Source: Chrysopilus asiliformis
Taxonomy: Eukaryota; Arthropoda; Insecta; Diptera; Rhagionidae
Assembly: GCA_964034945.1 (NCBI GenBank)
Contig: OZ035963.1
Span: 41,563,090-41,627,089 of the forward strand
Direction of reading: 5' to 3'
DNA: 64,000 nt
Made by a program: the position numbers and the translations under genes. This document shows positions 53,572 through 64,000 of this stretch, one piece after another. The notes beneath the pieces were generated by a model that was given only the letters and a program-made list of their open reading frames with translations, made no database searches and had not been told where the DNA came from. Within the stretch, counting starts at the first letter, position 1. Each line of letters starts with the position of its first letter.

Positions 53572-53762
53572 CTAGCTTGCATACCTGTCGTTGCCGGGTT
53601 AAAGTTTCTTGCATCAATTTGCGTTATCCTTACAGGACCTGTTTCAAATTTTGAAAATTTGACATAGCTAAAAACCTACTCATAGCAACGCGGATCATTT
53701 TGCAAAAAACCGCATAAAAATCGGCCCAGTAGTTTTCGAGTTTAGTAATCTCATATCTATAT
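53572..53762 (-). mobile_element. Short Helitron, CTAG...TCTATATATA
   Basis: Left edge A|CTAGCTTGCATACCTGTCG (the inverted 3' end), right edge catatctatatatat (the inverted 5' end). About 190 bp, an internally deleted relative of 31355-33552. Confidence 0.6.
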
Positions 53763-53766
53763 ATAT

Positions 53767-54152
53767 AAACATAACAAAAGCTATAATTGCCAATCTGGCA
53801 ATTATTGAAAACCCGTATGGTGATTTAAGTGAATGGCGAACAGTTTTATCAAAATTCCACTATGAAGTCAAACTTTGCAATAAGATTTTTTTAAATTTGT
53901 TCCAATCGGATTTTAATGTATGGGAGTTTTATGTAGAATAATATCCTGAATAACTTTTGTTCTTGGGCTTTTCTGATAAGATGCACCGTTTTTGAGATAT
54001 TCGTAAAAATCGTTTTCGTTCGCATGGGGGGTACCCCCCTAATGGTCCATTTTTGCCCATTAACGAACTTAGCCTCGCATTTTACGAAAAACGAATCTGC
54101 GCAAATTTTCAAGTCTCTAGCTCAATCCGTGCGCCTGCAATCCGCGCCACAG

Positions 54153-54206
<54 letters not shown>

Positions 54207-54352
54207 GGACGGACGGACATGGAAAATTCAATTTTTTTTATAATTCTAAACACACTGGTGTAATTCATTTTTGTGTGTGATGACGGGATCTTGGCGTTAC
54301 AAACGGTAAAGCAAAGTTAATATACCCTTTGGTTTCACCATACGGGTATAAA
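53767..54352 (-). mobile_element. HINE copy H
   Basis: Complete. It has the longest perfect microsatellite among the HINEs (GACA repeated, 54150-54216). Confidence 0.85.
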
Positions 54353-54355
54353 AAT

Positions 54356-54946
54356 GGACTAGGGGCTGCGCCCCGAACCGCTTCGCGGTTCATCCCCCTT
54401 CCTCAGGTCGGCCTTCGGCCTCGCCCCTCACGCTTGAATTGTTGGAATTTGATGTATGGAGATGTTACGTAAAATTATTTAAATATATTTCACCTCGCGC
54501 CTTCCTGTTTACTCGGCCTTCGGCCTCGAGTCAAATGATATAGTTAACCCAAAAAAGGGAAATTTTTTTAGAGACATGTTTCTTTGTGGCCCAACGGTGT
54601 ATTACAAAATCGTACTGTTTACTTACAATATATTCAATAACGGTAAAAGGTGGTTATCCACACGGGGAAAGACAATATTGTGGGAAATGTTATTCTTTTT
54701 AATTCATGTCATATATTGAAACACCAAATCCCTTTAGAATTGCAGAAGATAGCAGGTGAGGGCTATACATAACGATGGTATCTATACTGTTTTTCGTAGT
54801 ATTATATTGTTTTTCAGACTCCAATACTGCATTACTGCTTTTTTCCCCAAAATACTGTATTTAAATACTCAGAAAACTTTAATTCTTTAACGTTTCGAAA
54901 TTCAAATTTATTAATAGCAATGCAAAACGTCAGTGGCAACACAAAA
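54356..54946 (-). mobile_element. Helitron 3' end plus tandem-unit sequence (unit 0)
   Basis: A|CTAGGGGCTGCGCCCCG, then palindromic GGCCTTCGGCC words, then sequence matching 58060-58530 and 60520-60990. It is a diverged older copy of the unit that is duplicated at 56323-61246, with about 50 bp missing from the GC-rich part. Confidence 0.7.
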
Positions 54947-55514
54947 CATAACAAAAGCTATAATTGCCAATCTGGCAATTATTGAAAACCCGTATGGTGA
55001 TTTAAGTGAATGGCGAACAGTTTTATCAAAATTCCACTATGAAATCAAACTTTCCAATAAGATTTTTTAAAATTTGTTCCAATCGGATTTTGATGTATGG
55101 AAGTTTTATGTAGAATCCTATCCTGAATAACTTTTGTTCTTGGACTTTTTTGATAAGATGCACCGTTTTTGAGATATTCGCAAAAATCGTTTTCGTTCGT
55201 ATGGGGGGTACCCCCCCTAATGGTCCATTTTTGCCCATTAACGAACTTAGCCTCGCATTTTACGAAAAACGGATCTTCGCAAAATTTCAAGTCTCTAGCT
55301 CACTCCGTGCGCCTGCAATCCGCGCCACAGACAGACAGACGGACGGACAGACAGAAAGACAGACAAACAGACGGACGGACATGCAAAATTCAATTTTTTT
55401 TATCATTCTAAACAAACTGGTGTAATTCATTTTTCTGTGTGATGACGGGATCTTGGCGTTACAAACGGTAAGGCAAAGTTAATATACCCTTTGGTTTCAC
55501 CATACGGGTATAAA
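54947..55514 (-). mobile_element. HINE copy I
   Basis: Complete, 568 bp. The empty site acacaaaacagtggcatcac is preserved at about 58528 and 60990 in the tandem copies, which defines the borders: insertion within a T run, as expected for Helentron-type elements. Confidence 0.9.
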
Positions 55515-55762
55515 CAGTGGCATCACATTGCAAGTGTAAATACATTCAAACGACGAACAGCGAAGTATTGAAGGCAACATGTCATATAGATTCGCTTCTT
55601 CCTTTCCCCATCGATTACTGTCTTGTCATTATTCATCCTTCTTCAGAACGCGTTACTTTGATTTTGCTTTCCATTGTTAATTTAAAAGAATAAAAATGTC
55701 GAAATTAAGAGCAAAGACACAAATTTTCATTGAATAAAATTTATACTGCGAAAAATACTGTT
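55515..55762. repeat. Continuation of tandem unit 0
   Basis: cagtggcatcacattgcaag to aaaaatactg; matches 58534-58776 and 60996-61238 with a few differences. No gene. Confidence 0.8.
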
Positions 55763-56320
55763 TTTATACCCGTATGGTGAAACCAAAGGGTATATTAACT
55801 TTGCTTTACCGTTTGTAACGCCAAGATCCCGTCATCACACACAAAAATGAATTACACCAGTGTGTTTAGAATTACAAAAAAAATTGAATTTTGCATGTCC
55901 GTCCGTCTGTCTGTCCGTCTGTCTGTCTGTCCGTCTGTGGCGCGGATTGCGGGCGCACGGATTGAGCTACAGACTTGAAATTTTGCGTGGATCCGTTTTT
56001 CGTAAAATGCGAGGCTAAGTTCGTTAATGGGCAAAAATGGTCCATTAGGGGGGGTACCCCCCATACGAACGAAAACGTTTTTGGTGAATATCTCAAAAAC
56101 GGTGCATCGTATCAAAAAAGTCCAAGAACAAAAGTTATTCAGGATATTATTCTACATAAAACTCCCATACATCAAAATCCGATTGGAACAAATTTTAAAA
56201 AATCTGTTTGGAAAGTTTGATTTCATAGTGGAATTTTGATAAAACTGTTCGCCATTCACTTAAATCACCATACGGGTTTTCAATAATTGCCAGATTGGCA
56301 ATTATAGCTTTTGTTATGTT
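55763..56320 (+). mobile_element. HINE copy J
   Basis: Complete, opposite in orientation to copy I. The empty site (aaaaatactgctttttcaaa) is seen at 58770 and 61232. Confidence 0.9.
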
Positions 56321-56747
56321 TTCAAATCGATTTACTGCTTTCGTAAATTTTTAGGTGAAATATACTGTTTTTTGTCCGAAAAAAGATACCATCGTTAGCT
56401 ATACATAAAAAGGAGGGGTAGATATTAGTGAGCAAAAATTTTTCCTGCGGGCTGACCTCTCTCATGGTGAAAATCGGATCCGAAACTCTTAAGCGCATAA
56501 AGAAGTTTCAAGAGAGGGAAAGAGGTTGCTATTAAACTGGATCCGACACCCTTGAGTAAGAGATATCAGAAGAAACGGGGATTGACATAAAAAAGAATCA
56601 TATCCTTTATTCTGTCAATAACTGTACCTGTGTGCAAAGTTTGATCAAAATCGGCCGCGCCGTTTTTGCGTGATGCCGGAACAAACATTCAGTCAAACAG
56701 ACAGAAATGCCGATCGACATACAGACAGACGGACAAACATAAATTTT

Positions 56748-57067
56748 GGCAATTATTAGAAACTTGTATAGTGATATGTATGGGAGTTTTATGCAGAATC
56801 ATATCCTAAATAACTTTTGTTCTTTCACTTTTTTGGTAAGATGCACCGTTTTTGAGATATTCGCAAAAAACGTTTTCGTTCGTATGGGGGGTACCCCCTA
56901 ATGATCCGTTTTTGTCCATTAACGAACTTAGCCTCGCATTTTGCGAGCAACGGATCTGCACAAAATTTCAAGTCAACCAATCCGTGCGCCCGCAATCCGC
57001 GCTACAGACGGACATGTAAAAATCAATTTTGTTTATCATTCTAAACACACTGGTGTAATACATTTTT
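56748..57067 (-). mobile_element. HINE copy K (degenerate) in tandem unit 1
   Basis: Lacks the hairpin stem's first half and has almost no microsatellite (one GACGGACATG). Repeated at 59210-59529 in unit 2. Confidence 0.7.
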
Positions 57068-57311
57068 CAACTGGTTTCAGAAATTTTCTGTCTCATTTTA
57101 TTTTACCGTATATTTTCAAAAAAAAAATCGATTTTTTCTGTATAAAAAAATCAAATGAAAGCAAATCAGCATTATTAAGCTGTTAAATTAGCATGTCGGT
57201 GACGCGAACTCATGAGATTTTACCCATCCAAAAATCGCCCAACGCGCCTAAAGAAGTATAATATAAATAAAATAAGTAATTTAAGGTCAAAAAAAAAATA
57301 AAAAAAAACAT

Positions 57312-57375
57312 TTTGTCACCACTCGGAATTGAACCCGCGCATCTGGCGCATTGTAGTCTAACACTTATTCAGGAG
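57312..57375 (-). repeat. tRNA-like (SINE) piece
   Basis: On the minus strand, GTTAGACTACAATGCGCCAG then GGGTTCAATTCCGAGTGGTG: a T-arm-like B box and tRNA-like 3' half. Repeated at 59774-59837; a diverged copy lies at 63441-63500. It lacks a clear acceptor stem, so it reads as a tRNA-derived SINE. Confidence 0.45.
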
Positions 57376-57460
57376 TAAAAATGTAAACTTAAAGATAAAT
57401 TAAGTAATAAAATATTAATAAAAGTAAAAAAATCAAAAAAAAAATTGAAAAAAAATAACT

Positions 57461-57535
57461 TTGTCACCGATGAGAATTGAAACCCGGTGCTGGCGCATGG
57501 TAGTCCAACTTCTAACTCACCGCACTGATCAGACA
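57461..57535 (-). repeat. tRNA-like (SINE) piece
   Basis: On the minus strand, GGTGAGTTAGAAGTTGGACT, CATGCGCCAG and GGGTTTCAATTCTCATCGG resemble the D-arm, anticodon arm and T-arm of a tRNA. Repeated at 59923-59997. Confidence 0.4.
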
Positions 57536-57894
57536 GTACGGAATGTCGTGTTAACATTGAAGACTTAGTTAGCGGCATATTGATAATTTTGAAAGGCAAA
57601 TCACTAATAAAGTATTATTAAAAGTAAAACGGAAGTAAAACGGACATATCTACAGCTATAGAGCTTTCATTTAAAAAAAGAATCATCAAAATCGGTTCAA
57701 TAGGAACTGCAGGAGCTCTGTCGAAAGAAATCCATACAAAATCGCTTTGCCTTTTAAATATATAGATTGAAAAAAAAGTAAAACGGACATATCTATAGAG
57801 CTTTCATTTAAAAAAAGGATCATCAAAATTGGAGCCGCTGGGGCTCTGCGGAAAGAAATCCAAACAAAATCGCTTTGCCTTTTAAATATATAGA

Positions 57895-58110
57895 CTAGGG
57901 GCTGCGCCCCGAACCGCTTCGCGGTTCATCCCCCTTCCGCAGGTCGGCCTTCGGCCTCCCTGCCTCCGTCGGCCTGCGGCCTCCACAACTACTCGGCCTT
58001 CGGCCTCGCCCCTCGCGCTTGAATTGTTGGATTTTGATGTATGGAGATGTTACGTAAAATTATTTAAATATATTTCAGCTCTCGCCTTCCTCTTTACTCG
58101 GCCTTCGGCC
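57895..58110 (-). mobile_element. Helitron 3' end in tandem unit 1
   Basis: A|CTAGGGGCTGCGCCCCGAAC and a run of GGCCTTCGGCC palindromes, the inverted form of 34740-34929. Repeated at 60357-60572. Confidence 0.75.
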
Positions 58111-59209
58111 TCGACTCAAATGCATATAGTTAACCCAAAAAAGGGAAATTTTTTTAGAGACATTTTTCTTTGTGACCCAACGGTGTATTACAAAATCGTA
58201 CTGTTTACTTACAATATATTCAATAACGGTAAAAGGTGGTTATCCACACGGGGAAAGACAATATTGTGGGAAATGTTATTCTTTTTAATTCATGTCATAT
58301 ATTGAAACACCAAATCCCTTTAGAATTGCAGAAGATAGCAGGTGAGGGCTATACATAACGATGGTATCTATACTGTTTTTCGTAGTATTATATTGTTTTT
58401 CAGACTCCAATACTGCATTAGTGCTTTTTTCCCCAAAATACTGTATTTAAATACTCAGAAAACTTTAATTCTTTAACGTTTCGAAATTCAAATTTATTAA
58501 TAGCAATGCAAAACGTCAGTGGCAACACAAAACAGTGGCATCACATTGCAAGTGTAAATACATTCAAACGACGAACAGCGAAGTATTGAAGGCAGCATGT
58601 CATATAGATTCGCTTCTTCCTTTCCCCATCGATTACTGTCTTGTCATTATTCATCCTTCTTCAGAATGCGTTACTTTGATTTTGCTTTCCATTGTTAATT
58701 TAAAAGAATAAAAATGTCGAAATTAAAAGCAAAGACTCAAATTTTCATTGAATAAAATTTATACTGCGAAAAATACTGCTTTTTCAAATCGATTTACTGC
58801 TTTCGTAAATTTTTAGGTGAAATATACTGTTTTTTGTCCGAAAAAAGATACCATCGTTAGCTATACATAAAAAGGAGGGGTAGATATTAGTGAGCAAAAA
58901 TTTTTCCTGCGGGCTGACCTCTCTCATGGTGAAAATCGGATCCGAAACTCTTAAGCGCATAAAGAAGTTTCAAGAGAGGGAAAGAGGTTGCTATTAAACT
59001 GGATCCGACACCCTTGAGTAAGAGATATCAGAAGAAACGGGGATTGACATAAAAAAGAATCATATCCTTTATTCTGTCAATAACTGTACCTGTGTGCAAA
59101 GTTTGATCAAAATCGGCCGCGCCGTTTTTGCGTGATGCCGGAACAAACATTCAGTCAAACAGACAGAAATGCCGATCGACATACAGACAGACGGACAAAC
59201 ATAAATTTT

Positions 59210-59529
59210 GGCAATTATTAGAAACTTGTATAGTGATATGTATGGGAGTTTTATGCAGAATCATATCCTAAATAACTTTTGTTCTTTCACTTTTTTGGTA
59301 AGATGCACCGTTTTTGAGATATTCGCAAAAAACGTTTTCGTTCGTATGGGGGGTACCCCCTAATGATCCGTTTTTGTCCATTAACGAACTTAGCCTCGCA
59401 TTTTGCGAGCAACGGATCTGCACAAAATTTCAAGTCAACCAATCCGTGCGCCCGCAATCCGCGCTACAGACGGACATGTAAAAATCAATTTTGTTTATCA
59501 TTCTAAACACACTGGTGTAATACATTTTT
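59210..59529 (-). mobile_element. HINE copy K in tandem unit 2
   Basis: The same degenerate HINE as at 56748-57067, offset by 2462 bp. Confidence 0.7.
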
Positions 59530-60356
59530 CAACTGGTTTCAGAAATTTTCTGTCTCATTTTATTTTACCGTATATTTTCAAAAAAAAAATCGATTTTTTC
59601 TGTATAAAAAAATCAAATGAAAGCAAATCAGCATTATTAAGCTGTTAAATTAGCATGTCGGTGACGCGAACTCATGAGATTTTACCCATCCAAAAATCGC
59701 CCAACGCGCCTAAAGAAGTATAATATAAATAAAATAAGTAATTTAAGGTCAAAAAAAAAATAAAAAAAAACATTTTGTCACCACTCGGAATTGAACCCGC
59801 GCATCTGGCGCATTGTAGTCTAACACTTATTCAGGAGTAAAAATGTAAACTTAAAGATAAATTAAGTAATAAAATATTAATAAAAGTAAAAAAATCAAAA
59901 AAAAAATTGAAAAAAAATAACTTTGTCACCGATGAGAATTGAAACCCGGTGCTGGCGCATGGTAGTCCAACTTCTAACTCACCGCACTGATCAGACAGTA
60001 CGGAATGTCGTGTTAACATTGAAGACTTAGTTAGCGGCATATTGATAATTTTGAAAGGCAAATCACTAATAAAGTATTATTAAAAGTAAAACGGAAGTAA
60101 AACGGACATATCTACAGCTATAGAGCTTTCATTTAAAAAAAGAATCATCAAAATCGGTTCAATAGGAACTGCAGGAGCTCTGTCGAAAGAAATCCATACA
60201 AAATCGCTTTGCCTTTTAAATATATAGATTGAAAAAAAAGTAAAACGGACATATCTATAGAGCTTTCATTTAAAAAAAGGATCATCAAAATTGGAGCCGC
60301 TGGGGCTCTGCGGAAAGAAATCCAAACAAAATCGCTTTGCCTTTTAAATATATAGA

Positions 60357-60572
60357 CTAGGGGCTGCGCCCCGAACCGCTTCGCGGTTCATCCCCCTTCC
60401 GCAGGTCGGCCTTCGGCCTCCCTGCCTCCGTCGGCCTGCGGCCTCCACAACTACTCGGCCTTCGGCCTCGCCCCTCGCGCTTGAATTGTTGGATTTTGAT
60501 GTATGGAGATGTTACGTAAAATTATTTAAATATATTTCAGCTCTCGCCTTCCTCTTTACTCGGCCTTCGGCC
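60357..60572 (-). mobile_element. Helitron 3' end in tandem unit 2
   Basis: Duplicate of 57895-58110. Confidence 0.75.
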
Positions 60573-61246
60573 TCGACTCAAATGCATATAGTTAACCCAA
60601 AAAAGGGAAATTTTTTTAGAGACATTTTTCTTTGTGACCCAACGGTGTATTACAAAATCGTACTGTTTACTTACAATATATTCAATAACGGTAAAAGGTG
60701 GTTATCCACACGGGGAAAGACAATATTGTGGGAAATGTTATTCTTTTTAATTCATGTCATATATTGAAACACCAAATCCCTTTAGAATTGCAGAAGATAG
60801 CAGGTGAGGGCTATACATAACGATGGTATCTATACTGTTTTTCGTAGTATTATATTGTTTTTCAGACTCCAATACTGCATTAGTGCTTTTTTCCCCAAAA
60901 TACTGTATTTAAATACTCAGAAAACTTTAATTCTTTAACGTTTCGAAATTCAAATTTATTAATAGCAATGCAAAACGTCAGTGGCAACACAAAACAGTGG
61001 CATCACATTGCAAGTGTAAATACATTCAAACGACGAACAGCGAAGTATTGAAGGCAGCATGTCATATAGATTCGCTTCTTCCTTTCCCCATCGATTACTG
61101 TCTTGTCATTATTCATCCTTCTTCAGAATGCGTTACTTTGATTTTGCTTTCCATTGTTAATTTAAAAGAATAAAAATGTCGAAATTAAAAGCAAAGACTC
61201 AAATTTTCATTGAATAAAATTTATACTGCGAAAAATACTGCTTTTT

Positions 61247-61672
61247 CAAATCGATTTACTGCTTTTTTAAATTTTTAGGTGAAATATACTGTTTTTTGTC
61301 CGAAAAAAGATACCATCGTTAGCTATACATAAAAAGGAGGGGTAGATATTAGTGAGCAAAAATTTTCCCTGCGGGCTGACCTCTCTCATGGTGAAAACCG
61401 GATCCGAAACCCTTAAGCGCATAAAGAGGTTTCAAGAGAGGGAAAGGGGTTGCTATTTAACTGGATCCGACACCCTTGAGTAAGAGATATCAGAAGAAAT
61501 GGGGATTGACATCAAAAAGAATCAGATCCCTTATTCTGTCAATAACTGTCCCTGTGTGCAAAGTTTGATCAAAATCGGCCGCGCCGTTTTTGCGTGATGC
61601 CGGAACAAACATTCAGTCAAACAGACAGAAATACCGACCGACATACAGACAGACGAACAAACATAAATTTTA
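61247..61672. repeat. Partial, diverged third tandem unit
   Basis: Matches the first 430 bp of the 2462-bp unit with scattered substitutions (gaaaaccgg against gaaaatcgg, agaaatgggg against agaaacgggg) and then runs into a full HINE where units 1 and 2 have the degenerate one. Confidence 0.85.
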
Positions 61673-61673
61673 A

Positions 61674-62200
61674 GCATAACAAAACCTATAATTGCCAGTT
61701 TGGCAATTATTAGAAACTCGTATAGTGATATTCCTATCAAAATTCGAACAGTTGTATCAAAATTCCAGTTTGAAGTCAAACTTTCCAATAAGATTTTTTA
61801 AAATTTGTTCCAATTGGATTTTGATGTATGGGAGTTTTATTTAGAATCATATCCTAAATAACTTTCGTTCTTGCACTTATTTGATAATATGAACAGTTTT
61901 TGAGATATTCGCAAAAAACGTTTTTGTTCGTATGGGGGGATACCCCCTAATGGTCCATTTTTGTCCATTAACGAACTTAGCCTCGCATTTTGCGAAAAAC
62001 GGATCTGCACAACATTTCAAGTCTCTAGCTCAATCCGTGCGCCCGCAATCCGCGCCACAGACGGACATGCAAAAATCAATTTTGTTTATCATTCTAAACA
62101 CACTGGTGTAATCCATTTTAATGTGTGATGACGGGGTCTTGGCGTTACAAACGGTAAGGCAAAGTTAATATACCCTTTGGTTTCACCATACGGGTATAAA
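61674..62200 (-). mobile_element. HINE copy L
   Basis: Complete from the hairpin (attgccagtttggcaat) to CACCATACGGGTATAAA, but with a minimal microsatellite (ACAGACGGACATG). Probably the fuller version of the element that is degenerate in the tandem units. Confidence 0.85.
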
Positions 62201-62734
62201 AATGTCATTTTTAGCATCAGTATTATACGACCAAATACATCAATGTATGTCAATATTTTTGAGAAAATCCAAAATTACAAAAATTGTCCCCCTTACAGCT
62301 TTTATTATATAGATGGGAAAAAAGTAAAGTGGACACATCTACAGATAGAGAGCTTTCCTTTAAAAAAAGAATAATCAAAATCGATTCTAAGCTAGAGCTG
62401 TGTCGAAAGAAATACATACAAAATCGCTTTGCCTTTTAAATATATAGATGAGTCTTCGATCTTAACAACACGGATCGCAGCTGGGCGTTTAATGAAGGGG
62501 TAAAATACCCATGCTCGAAGCCAGGGATGCTGGTGCCAAGGTTTTGTTTTTTTAATTTAATTTTTTTTTTCATTTAGTTAAAACAAATTTTTTTTCTTTG
62601 TGATTTTTGTGTTTTTTTTGTATGTGAAAACTGTTTAAAACAAAAATAGAGACACTAATTATAAACCGAAAACCATTTTGATCAGATTTTCACCATTGTC
62701 CGTGATGATAATATTTTATGACTGAAGTTAGCTT
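62201..62734. other. Sequence without recognised features
   Basis: AT-rich with T runs (62541-62625). The phrases 'aaatcgctttgccttttaaatatatag' at 62420 also occur in the tandem units (57740, 57870). Confidence 0.5.
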
Positions 62735-62889
62735 GCCCATGAGGAGGCTGGAAAAACTAATTGGGTATTAGAGTTTTAAAATTCAAAACCGAAAGTCTTG
62801 AAGCGAACACGTTTATTTTCTAAAAGTTATTTCTGGAAGTTTTTTGTGCAAAAAAAACTTTAGCTCGACAACGATGGGTCTGCATCTAG
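62735..62889 (+). mobile_element. Helitron 3' fragment
   Basis: Ends tcgacaacgatgggtctgcatCTAG|T, as other Helitron 3' ends in the window. Confidence 0.5.
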
Positions 62890-62999
62890 TAAAATATTAT
62901 TAAAAATTTGTGGAAAAGTAAAATGGACACATCTAAAGATAATTTTCTAAAAGTTATTTCTTGGATTTGCATTATTCTTACAGGACCTTCCGTTTTGAA

Positions 63000-63252
63000 T
63001 TTTGAAAATCTAACACCGGATTCGTGATCAGCGACCCCAAAAACCCCCGAGTGATACTTTTCAGCCTCCTATTGAGCAGGATTCATGGCGAAAATCACGG
63101 TTTAAAAATACCCAAACCCCCTTTACCCCCCGTTCACCCCCTTAGCGCTAAAATTTCGAAAAATCTCGATGGTGGGACATATTCTGAAAGTTTCAAGTCT
63201 CTATCTTCAGGGGTTTGGGCTGGGCGTCAGGTTAAACGATTTTATATATAGA
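63000..63252 (-). mobile_element. Helitron 5' part, TCTATATATAAAATCG type
   Basis: The inverted counterpart of 36496-36800 (ggattcgtgatcagcgaccc, cctattgagcaggattcatg, ggtttgggctgggcgtcagg, cgattttatatataga). Confidence 0.65.
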
Positions 63253-63422
63253 GCAGATGGTTTTCAGATGGTTTTCACTTGTTCCAATAAAGACTCAATT
63301 TCAACAATAAAGACTCAGTTTCAAGTCTCTATCTTCAGGGGTTTGGGCTGGGCGTCAGGTTAAACGATTTTATATATAGAGCAGATGGTTTTCACTTGTT
63401 CCAATAAAGACTCAATTTCAAC
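63205..63422. repeat. About 115-bp direct repeat, two copies
   Basis: tttcaagtctctatcttcag through aataaagactcaatttcaac occurs twice (63198-63290 and 63320-63422), so the Helitron 5' terminus and its flank were locally duplicated. Confidence 0.7.
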
Positions 63423-63774
63423 AAAAAAAAAAAATATTTTGCCACCGCTCAGAATTGAACCCGTACCTGGCGCGATGTAGTTTACACTTATTCAGTAGTA
63501 AGAATATAAATTTTAAAGATAAATTAAGTAATAAAAAAACAGGCAGTCATTGGGGACTGCCAACAGAAGTGAAAACAATAATATATGTTACGGTAATAAT
63601 TGTTTTGTCGTGTATTTATACCTATATATTTTTCAACCTGAAATTTCGAAAATATATGCTAATAAACAGTAAATTTTAAATAAAAGTCAATATGCATATT
63701 AAGGTTTGAATTCCTGAGCAGCACATGATTTTCTTATACTAAAAATGGCTAGAGATATTTAATTTTTTCTGTAT

Positions 63775-64000
63775 AAGAATGCCACGTGCTGTTCAGAAAT
63801 TTTCTGTCTCATTTTATTTTACCGTATGTAATTTCCAAAAAAAAAAATCGAGTTTTTGTTGTATAACAAAGTCACGTGCTGTTCAGAAATTTTCTGTCTC
63901 ATTTTATTTTGCTGTATGATATTTTCCAAAAAAAAATCGATTTTTTGTTGTATAACAAAGTCACGTAATGTTCAGAAATTTTCTGTCTCATTTTATTTTA
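63775..64000 (+). repeat. About 90-bp minisatellite, at least 2.5 units
   Basis: gttcagaaattttctgtctc recurs at about 63791, 63881 and 63970 (periods 90 and 89 bp), with cacgtgctgttcag before it. The array runs off the window end. A single related unit is at 57075 and 59537. Confidence 0.8.

Larger units (their letters stand above)
56323..61246. repeat. Direct tandem duplication, two units of 2462 bp
   Basis: Unit 1 56323-58784, unit 2 58785-61246. Landmarks (tcaaatcgatttactgcttt, the partial HINE, two tRNA-like pieces, the Helitron 3' end) repeat at an exact offset of 2462 bp and the units look identical by eye. A third partial unit begins at 61247 and diverges (about 430 bp, several substitutions); an older unit lies at 54356-56322. 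No protein-coding gene is present. Confidence 0.92.

Noticed and set aside
57312..57535. Functional tRNA genes
   Set aside because: B boxes are visible but no complete acceptor stem or 4-arm fold could be drawn by eye.
58024..58305. 93-codon frame repeated at 60486
   Set aside because: Helitron 3' end plus tandem unit; the duplication explains its conservation.

Overview
This window is eukaryotic, AT-rich and dominated by repeats. It most likely comes from an insect, probably a dipteran. The reasons are: a split ubiquilin gene of insect type with short GT-AG introns; an R1-clade non-LTR retrotransposon; an intact mariner; and many copies of a roughly 570-bp element with the layout of Drosophila DINE-1/HINE (Helentron-derived) repeats, namely subterminal inverted repeats, a GTCY microsatellite and a 3' hairpin. 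The species cannot be fixed from sequence alone.

Layout. 1-22.3 kb: a macrosatellite made of very long, almost perfect arrays of the 8-mer TCTGTCAG separated by unique flank modules (family Y). The largest array, about 13 kb in total, is split by a full-length R1-like retrotransposon on the minus strand (6942-12158; ORF1 with three zinc knuckles, ORF2 with endonuclease, reverse transcriptase and C-terminal CCHC). 22.3-26.3 kb: nested debris. A non-LTR retrotransposon (minus strand) is interrupted by a hAT-like element with a perfect 8-bp target duplication, by an inverted-repeat element and by a HINE.

26.5-52.4 kb: the only host gene seen, a ubiquilin (Ubqn) on the plus strand. Coding exon 1 (26528-26629) is separated by a 24.8-kb intron from exon 2 (51424-52108) and exon 3 (52161-52417). 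The remaining exons, including the UBA domain, are not in the window, so the next intron is at least 11.5 kb. The large intron is a transposon reservoir: foldback elements, a degenerate RT gene, a pogo-like element carrying a Helitron with a 121-bp satellite, Helitrons, HINEs, an intact mariner (43276-44565), a P-element derivative with a THAP exon, and an inverted duplication of a Harbinger-type transposase fragment.

53-64 kb, presumably still inside the ubiquilin gene: more HINEs and Helitron 3' ends, a 2462-bp direct tandem duplication (56323-61246) with older flanking partial copies, tRNA-like SINE pieces and a 90-bp minisatellite at the right edge.

The best candidate for something undescribed is the R1-clade element sitting inside the TCTGTCAG array. 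Its junction register fits a microsatellite-specific insertion of the sort known for other R1-clade elements. The arrays themselves may be kilobase-scale expansions of a microsatellite inside an interspersed element. All copy numbers and boundaries here were read by eye.
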